Shown piece after piece: positions 57,734-64,000 of a stretch of 64,000 nucleotides of DNA (its first letter is position 1; the number at the start of each line of letters is the position of its first letter). Under the pieces are notes generated by a model, which saw only the letters and a program-made list of their open reading frames with translations, searched no databases and was not told the origin of the DNA. Both the position numbers and the translations under genes were made by a program. Source of the DNA: Scilla litardierei (taxonomy: Eukaryota > Streptophyta > Magnoliopsida > Asparagales > Asparagaceae); NCBI GenBank assembly GCA_030789695.1, contig CM061132.1:27437858-27501857 (forward strand), given 5' to 3'.

Positions 57734-59449
57734 TTGATTGCTTGTACTCGTCGTGCCACGACCATGGCTAAGATGAGGATTCCCATCGCCTCTTCTGGGG
57801 CTTCTCCTATGACCGTAGGGCCTTCCGACCCTAGGAATCCACCTAAGCCTAAGCGTCGCTCCAAATCAATCCAAGCTTCTCCGTCTTCGCCTCCTCTGAA
57901 GAAGCAGAGGACGGCGACGGTCAAACCCCGAAAATCTAAGACCAAGAAGCCCATACTCCACTCACCCTCTACTCCTCCCGATTCCGATACTGAGTTTATC
58001 CCAGAGGATGAGCAAGGCCATAGGGAACCCACTCCACCACTCCGGTCTAGGACTCGCCAGCCAAAGGGAAAGGGCCCAATGCCAGCGGGGGGTGTTGACA
58101 TATCGTTGTGTCGCGATGACCCTATGTGTCTCGCGGCCTACAACCGTATTGAACACTGCCCGATGCTATTGGAGCACTACGTACAGTTTTCTGATTTCCT
58201 TGGCTTAGCTGACCTCCTCTCCTATAGTGGTCTCCTGGATTATCTCCGCTATGATCTTAAGGCCAATCCCAAACCGTATCCTCGCCTCGTGAAATTGTTC
58301 TATGCCAATCGCGTTCGAGGCCAGTACGATGCCAGTCACTCCATTGAGACTGCTGTCTTGGGAACTCCTATAGTTCTCACGGCAGAAATCTTGGGGGAGA
58401 TTCTTGGCTGTTCGTCGTGTGGTCTCCTTCCTTTGGACATTTCCGTCGACGATATATCTTCCTTGGATCAGTCCGTTCTTTCTGAGATTTTCCATGTGAT
58501 CCCTCCTGCCTTCATTGGAGTGCCTTCGAAGTCTTTCAAGCCTAATGCCCGGGTTCTGAATCTCATTCTGAAGTCGTGCTTGCTTCCCAAGTACGGCTCC
58601 TCTTCACTTCCCTCCCAGCCATTTTTGAAGCTCATATACGCTCTTTTCTTGGGGTGCGAGATTAATTGGGCTCGCGTGATACTCGATAAGATGGACTCTT
58701 TCGAGTGTATACGCAAGACCAATAAGTCTGCGCATATTCCATACCCTTGCCTGTTGACTCTTGTGTTCCGACATTTCCGAGTCCCTCTCCCTCCTGACGA
58801 TGAGCGTCCTTTGGGTACTCCTCTAAACGCGACAGCCGTGAAGAAATCTCTAGCGGCGCTTCGTCACGTGCAGAGGTCTACCGCATCTGCTTCCCAGGCT
58901 TCTCCCTCAGCTGCTGCAGCCTCCACTCCTCCTGCCACATTAGACGATGTCGAACGTCTTCTCCGTCAGCACGACTCACGTTTGGCTCGTACTGAGGAGG
59001 TCGTATGTCGTATGGCTCGGATGATGGGGATTGATCTTCCTCCTTCAGTTTCTGAGGCCGAGGAGATGGACGATGAGGAGCTTGATGAGCTTGTCACTTC
59101 TTTAGCCCGTGGCGATGAGGCCACTGCTGCTGCTGCTGCTGGTGCTACCACTTCTGCTCCTGGAGATGGCACCACTTCCGGTGCTCCAGAGCCTTCTGCT
59201 TCAGCTGTTCAGACTTCTGAGCCTGCTGCTGAGCCTGCTGTCGAGCCTGCACATCTATCCCCTGGTGTTGTTGAGACCCCTGCTGCTGTTGCGACCCCTG
59301 CTGATGTTGAGATCCCTGCTGCTGAGCCAGTCGTTTCCACACCTGCCCCGACGATCCCGTCTGTTGACACTCCTCTCCTCACTGCAGAGCCTGAGTCCAC
59401 TCCGTCGACTGGACCCACGGACACTGCAGATCCAGCCTCTTCCTCGTGA
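57734..59449 (+). CDS. Sirevirus env-like ORF, copy 2 (uninterrupted)
   Basis: 571 codons with the same translated sequence as copy 1; alternative start at 57764. The first nucleotide difference between the copies that I noticed lies just after the stop (A at 59461 versus G at 48666). Being free of stops in both copies contrasts with gag-pol. Confidence 0.8.
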   Translation: MIACTRRATTMAKMRIPIASSGASPMTVGPSDPRNPPKPKRRSKSIQASPSSPPLKKQRTATVKPRKSKTKKPILHSPSTPPDSDTEFIPEDEQGHREPTPPLRSRTRQPKGKGPMPAGGVDISLCRDDPMCLAAYNRIEHCPMLLEHYVQFSDFLGLADLLSYSGLLDYLRYDLKANPKPYPRLVKLFYANRVRGQYDASHSIETAVLGTPIVLTAEILGEILGCSSCGLLPLDISVDDISSLDQSVLSEIFHVIPPAFIGVPSKSFKPNARVLNLILKSCLLPKYGSSSLPSQPFLKLIYALFLGCEINWARVILDKMDSFECIRKTNKSAHIPYPCLLTLVFRHFRVPLPPDDERPLGTPLNATAVKKSLAALRHVQRSTASASQASPSAAAASTPPATLDDVERLLRQHDSRLARTEEVVCRMARMMGIDLPPSVSEAEEMDDEELDELVTSLARGDEATAAAAAGATTSAPGDGTTSGAPEPSASAVQTSEPAAEPAVEPAHLSPGVVETPAAVATPADVEIPAAEPVVSTPAPTIPSVDTPLLTAEPESTPSTGPTDTADPASSS

Positions 59450-60422
59450 TCGTCTGTTCCAAGGACTCTCCACTGCTCATTGGATGATTTACCTTTGTGA
59501 GAGTATTTTGGGTTAGGATGGGGGTTGAGAGATGTTTTGATGTATTTTTGTACTTTCTGGATGTCGGTGTTGGATATTTTGATATGATGCATATGTTGTA
59601 TTTATGTTGGATGTCGATGATGTATGATGTATTTCTTTTTGACGATGTGTAGCACTTGATGTGATGTACTTCTTATATTGGATATCTTTTTGGATGTACT
59701 CATCATGTTATCATTTCTATATATACATCGATGTTCATGTTGTGATATTTACTTCGTCGTGCACATTTATTCTCATTCAATGTCCATGCAATGTAATTTC
59801 GTTGCTCGATGCTTAAATGCTTGGTTAAATAGATTATATTTCTATAATTATATAGAATTGTTTTCCATGCACTAACTTAACCAAGAATATTGAATATTGG
59901 AGAGTATGTTTCTTTATTCAAGAAATGAATAAACATTTGGTATTTTTGATGATTTTGATTATCGTTATTTTTATTGATAATGGACAATTTGGCACACCTT
60001 GTTTTGATTTCCACACTTTTCCCTTGGTGTCAATTTGGTCCATCGTCATTGTCTACGACTCCCGATGTTGGATTTTCCATTTCCTAATTGTTGTCGTTGT
60101 ATGCCCCCCATTTTTGGGATAATGCCAAAGGGGGAGAGATAATGATAATAAATAGCGCAAATGAAAATTTAACTCAATTTCCAAGAATCTAGTTTGATAT
60201 GTTAGATTCAGGGGGAGTTAAGATATATATAAGGATTTTCAAAATCCGATATTTCAAAAATCGATTCTCTTTACTTATCTTACTCGTCTGCTTGATGCAA
60301 TTCATATATATTCATTTTGGAATTAACGTGTCATCAATGCAGGGGGAGTAAGTATTTTACATTTGAATTATTATTTTTGATTATTATTTATGTTGGTTTG
60401 TCATCACCAAAAAGGGGGAGAA
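59450..60422 (+). other. Sirevirus A 3' non-coding region with multiple PPTs, copy 2
   Basis: Four purine tracts as in copy 1; the one abutting LTR 3 ends at 60422. One more difference from copy 1 was noticed, T at 60060 versus C at 49265. Confidence 0.85.
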
Positions 60423-60822
60423 TGTTGAATATTGGACTCCCCGGATTTGGTTTTGGATGATGAGCAAACATAAATAATTCATGAACTAACAATTTGTGAG
60501 CGCAGTATTGGAGATCGTCGCCAATTTCACGAGAACATTCAAAGCGACATCTCAACACTTCCCAAAGCTCGTATTCATGCCTAAAGCTTCGTTGAAGCTC
60601 TTGCGCCGCTTTGGAAGTTATGAAGAATAAATCGAAGCTCTCGAAGACCGTTTATTAAGGTTTTATTTATAGTCTTTTAGCTTCGATATATAGAATGTTA
60701 AGCCTTGAGTATATCTTACGTTTCTATCTTCATTACGCTCATTTCGTAGCTCTAGGATCCTTGCACAAGTTCATTCTAACTTCCTCGAAGCATCGCGCTT
60801 CGATTCGGACTTTATTGTGCAT

Positions 60823-61362
60823 GTTAGTTGGTACAAGAACAAGTACTGACCGACTAGATGGTGATCTAGTCGGTCGGCAACTCTTCTTGGACCGACTAGT
60901 TTGATTCCTTAATTTCTTGGACTTTACTGTTTACAGTTAGTCGGTCTATGTTGACTCACCGACCGACTAGTTTGTAAACTAGTCGGTCAGTGATGCTTCT
61001 TTGGCCGACTAGTTGTGACTTACTGTTCATACCAAATTTCTCCTAAGCTACTGTTTACCGTTAGTCGGTCTAAGAACGTTTGGTGACCGACTAGTTGACA
61101 ATCTAGTCGGTCAACTTTTGTTCTTGGACCGACTAAGTCAACTTGCATTCAGACTATTTCATTTTGCCTCTTAGTCGGTCTACGTTCACTGACTGACCGA
61201 CTAGTTGTGAAACTAGTCGGTCAGAAAGTCTTCTTGGACCGACTAGATTTCTAGGTCTGAAATTCTATCTCTTCTCAGATCTTCACTTAGTCGGTCCATG
61301 CTGTTTGACTGACCGACTAGTTGATGAACTAGTCGGTCAGTGATTGTTCTTTGACCGACTAA
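60823..61362 (+). repeat. Palindrome array in LTR 3
   Basis: Five units in the same order as LTR 2, without differences noticed. Confidence 0.92.
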
Positions 61363-61415
61363 TTCTCCCAGATTTCTATCCGTTGGAGAATGACCTAACT
61401 TGTTTTTATGGGACC

Positions 61416-61425
61416 CTATAAATAC
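61416..61425 (+). promoter_or_regulatory. TATA box of LTR 3
   Basis: CTATAAATAC. A transcript from here would read out into element B. Confidence 0.6.
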
Positions 61426-62174
61426 GAACCTAGGTCATTTCTATCTAGGTTAGAGCTTCCATTAAGAGATTCATTGAGATCAAAAGAGATAGCCATTCTC
61501 ACTCAAATCAAAAGCTCTCTTCCTCACAAGAAACTCATTCTCTCACATTCTAGATCTAGAATCCATCTTGAGAGAAGCTTGTTCTTGGTGAGCTCTTCAA
61601 GCTATTGCTTGATTCAAGTCTCCAAATCATCCCTAGGCACCCATTGCTGGTCATTTCCTTGGTGCTAGGTATTGGTGACTTCATCTTCCTCAAATCCTTC
61701 ATTTCATCTTTTGGGTAAGAAAAACTCAAGGTATAGGATTTTGTGGTAAGATTGTTTATTTCATATTAAACTCTTTAATATTACTTTGTGATTCTCTCGG
61801 TTGTGAGAGAAGGTTGTGATCCCGGGTTGTGGGATTCACGTTTGCTATTGCATGTATGATTTGATCTTGTGAAGGTTTTTCACAAGATATTCATAGTGGA
61901 AATCTTGAGTTAGGGTTTCTAACTCAAGTATCCGGAGGGGATCCGGGTGGTTGGGACGTAGGATCACCGGGAACAAGTCGGGGAGACTTGGGTGGATCCG
62001 AACCCATTAACATCGTTGGTTAGCATTGTTAATTTTGTGTTGCCATTCAATTTAAGCTTCCGCAAATTGATTTGGTAGTTGTGTGCACTTTAATTTGGAA
62101 TTATACTCCTTATTATTTTAAAGTACTATTCACCCCCCCTCTAGTACTTGTGCAGTAGCTTGTAGGGCATTACA

Positions 62175-62179
62175 GAGTC
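62175..62179. other. Target-site duplication of element A, right
   Basis: GAGTC, identical to 38828-38832. Confidence 0.9.
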
Positions 62180-62458
62180 TAGATCACACAAACATACGAG
62201 AGAATTCTTTGTGATCTAGATCTAATGCTTTTCAAAAAATCCTTTAAACAAAAATAAAGAGAATAGCAATAAGGATTTTGAAAAACGTTTAGCCAATAAA
62301 ACGAGAGTATGATCTTTAAAAAGTAATAACAGAATTTTGCAAGATCACAAATAAAAATAGAATTGGCTAGAGAGAATGAGAGCTTTGAATTAAAGAGCGT
62401 TTGCACAGGAGATTTGATTTTCAATAGTTGTTGTGTTTTTCTCAAATGAAATTAGCTC

Positions 62459-62469
62459 TTATTTATAGG
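62459..62469 (-). promoter_or_regulatory. TATA box of Sirevirus B LTR
   Basis: CTATAAATAAG on the minus strand, about 115 bp downstream of the palindromic repeats in that orientation. Confidence 0.55.
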
Positions 62470-62581
62470 GAAAATTCTGAGATTTGAAATTCAATTTTTC
62501 TTTGACTTTTTGTCCCAAAAATCATGGAGAAAATCGCTCAACGAATTTTCAAAATTCAAATCAAAACGTCAGAATTTTACA

Positions 62582-62690
62582 GCCGGTAGTCGACTCCCTC
62601 ATGTAGGTAGTCGACTCCCAGAGTGTTTCAGGGAATCTTGAATCCCAGCTGGTAGTCGGCTCCCTACTGTTGGTAGTCGACTCCCAGAGG
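62582..62690 (-). repeat. Sirevirus B palindrome-core repeats
   Basis: Two units, each with two gtAGTCGACTccc words around a short spacer (62585-62622 and 62650-62688). One word has mutated to gtagtcggctccc. The core AGTCGACT is self-complementary. A similar unit is at 63675-63712. Confidence 0.8.
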
Positions 62691-63178
62691 AGTTTTTCCT
62701 GCAACACTTCTAGTCAGACATGTAGCTAACTCCAGGGTGTGTGGAGTTTCACTACGGAAGTTATATGATGACTAGAGAAAGCTCTCTAAAACATTTTTGA
62801 AGATATAAAAAAGATTTTCAAAAAAGCTTTTTCAAATTGTTTATGTGTGTGTGTTTTGTCTATATGATTTGGCTTTAACAAATACCCTAAAGAGACACGA
62901 CACACTCACTATAGACTTAGGACACGTCTTCGGAAGCTTGATCAATTTGATGGAGTAGAGTGAGCTTCACTTGAGCTTCTTGTTCTGTTTGAGCTTTGAA
63001 CTTCATCATTTGACTTAGCCACGTTTGTCCTTGTCTTTGAGCGTAGATTTGTGTTTCTTTGAGTATGAGTAAAGCTTCGCATATTCTGCACACTTAAGTG
63101 TAGTGTATTTAGTACACTAAGCTTTCATTTGGTGTGCTCATCATCAAAATTACTTGGGGTGGAATTCAATTTCCATCA

Positions 63179-63484
63179 CTCTCCCCCTTGTTGATGATGA
63201 CACCCAAATGAAAAAATGAAGTTTGAAAAAAAATGAAAGTACATAAAAGTATACTTACTCCCCCTGCTTTGATGCGGTTCTCCCCCTGCATCGAAGCTGT
63301 TAGCAATACAATTCATATAATTTCATTTTTGCATTTCATACCTTTTTCTCCCCCTTGTCATCAACAAATTTTTTTTCAAAAGATCATAATATAATCAGGA
63401 GAGGAATTCAATTTCATATGCCTGCAAGAGAGATGTTAGTTTATAGGAACAATTAAAGTATTGCATAGAAGATAAGTTCATGAT
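63179..63484 (-). other. Sirevirus B internal 3' region with multiple PPTs
   Basis: On the minus strand: CAAGGGGGAGAG beside the LTR (63179-63190), GCAGGGGGAGTAAGTAT (63251-63267), GCAGGGGGAGA (63280-63290) and CAAGGGGGAGA (63348-63358). Four tracts, matching element A in number and style. Interrupted at 63485 by another LTR copy. Confidence 0.75.
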
Positions 63485-64000
63485 GTTGGATCCTGTGGAT
63501 GGCAAACAACACTAGAAGGGGGGGGGGGTTGAATAGTGTTGTGTATATAATAAACTTTTTCGATCGTTAATTAAAACCCTTCTAATGTTGCCTAAGAAAC
63601 CAAGTAGAGAGATCTACGCTTGGTTCTTAATCAACAAAGTAATCTTAAAAAATACACAGAGCAATTTCACAGCAGGTAGTCGACTCCCTATGAGCAGTAG
63701 TCGACTCCCAGAGTATATATAAGCACAGATAAGATTGTGAATAATATAAATTTCAGCGGATACAAATAGTTTAATCTTTGCAGAAGATTGAAAGCGCTTC
63801 AACAAATATTAAAAGATAAACAGGCACAGATGAGCAATCGCAAACACACGGATTTTTATCCTGGTTCCCCACAACTTGGGTACATCCAGTCTCCGACCAA
63901 TCCGGTACGAGATTTTCCACTGTCTGCCTTGGCAATTACAATTACCTAACTTCACTCATTAGGATTTCCAACGACCTAGTCTCAACCAGGATTTCCGACT
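63485..64000 (-). mobile_element. Second Sirevirus B-family LTR, truncated by window end
   Basis: TGTTGGATCCTGTGG... homologous to 38166 onward (shared start, ctacgcttggttcttaat, ccaatccggtacgag, gtctcaaccaggattt). Includes a G run at about 63521-63530 and an AGTCGACT unit at 63675-63712. No primer-binding site precedes it, so it looks like a separate nested insertion, not the 5' LTR of element B. Confidence 0.65.

Larger units (their letters stand above)
38833..62174 (+). mobile_element. Sirevirus A (Ty1/copia), tandem array LTR-internal-LTR-internal-LTR
   Basis: 23,342 bp made of three 1,752-bp LTRs and two 9,043-bp internal regions, with an exact 10,795-bp period and one GAGTC target duplication around the whole. 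Each internal region has an iMet primer site, gag with zinc knuckle and coiled-coil extension, protease-integrase-RT-RNase H order (copia), an env-like ORF after pol, and multiple polypurine tracts. This is the plan of plant Sireviruses. Both copies carry identical gag-pol lesions, so they descend from one defective insertion. Confidence 0.95.
60423..62174 (+). repeat. Sirevirus A LTR 3
   Basis: TGTTGAATATTGG...GGGCATTACA. Private differences at 61783 (A), 62043 (C) and 62172 (A). Followed by the GAGTC duplication. Confidence 0.97.
62180..63178 (-). repeat. Sirevirus B 3' LTR, right part
   Basis: Continues the LTR from 38832. Its minus-strand start is TGATGGAAATTGAATTCC, next to a polypurine tract. 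It holds a minus-strand TATA box (CTATAAATAAG, about 62459-62469) and upstream of it repeated ggtagtcgactccc words. Confidence 0.75.

Noticed and set aside
63485..64000. 5' LTR of Sirevirus B
   Set aside because: Only 306 bp separate it from the 3' LTR, and no minus-strand primer-binding site lies next to it.

Overview
This window looks like repeat-dense nuclear DNA of a flowering plant. The evidence is Sirevirus-type Ty1/copia elements (a plant lineage), Ty3/gypsy chromovirus remains, plant-type Helitrons, a hAT transposon and one exon of a plant protein phosphatase 2C gene. I see no tRNA, rRNA or CRISPR array and no complete host gene. The species cannot be named from the sequence.

Layout. 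1-3.7 kb: a decayed + strand chromovirus pol with an internal tandem duplication and a probable 3' LTR. 3.8-5.8 kb: a LINE reverse-transcriptase relic, flanked by a possible TIR pair. 6.2-12.1 kb: a full-length but dead minus-strand chromovirus (both LTRs, PBS, PPT, near-perfect 5-bp TSD). 13.6-15.6 kb: two related non-autonomous Helitrons. 15.7-16.0 kb: exon 1 of a PP2C gene on the minus strand; its later exons are not visible. 17.3-20.8 kb: a hAT element with an 8-bp TSD and GC-rich ends. 21.3-28.0 kb: a minus-strand copia element with a perfect CTCGA TSD. 28.3-28.6 kb: a paralogue of the hAT insertion site without the hAT element. 28.6-32.6 kb: a Tnt1-like copia element truncated by a minus-strand gypsy LTR (32.6-34.2 kb). 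34.9-38.2 kb: microsatellites, a Helitron 3' end and gypsy debris.

The most striking region is 38.2-64.0 kb. A minus-strand Sirevirus LTR (element B) is split by another Sirevirus (element A). A is present as a tandem LTR-internal-LTR-internal-LTR array, 38,833-62,174, with a period of 10,795 bp and one GAGTC target duplication around the whole array. The two internal regions are almost identical (two differences noticed in about 9 kb), while the outer LTRs differ at about nine sites in 1,752 bp. The middle LTR reads as a mosaic of the outer two, as expected from unequal LTR-LTR recombination. Both copies share the same lesions in gag-pol, including loss of an RT catalytic aspartate, but keep an uninterrupted 571-codon env-like ORF.

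Element A carries arrays of long, nested imperfect palindromes upstream of the LTR TATA box and again between pol and the env-like ORF. Element B has a different palindrome core in the corresponding U3 position. Both have four polypurine tracts, and one 17-bp PPT-containing string is identical between them. Nothing here forms a working host pathway; the genes present are mobile-element machinery in various stages of decay.
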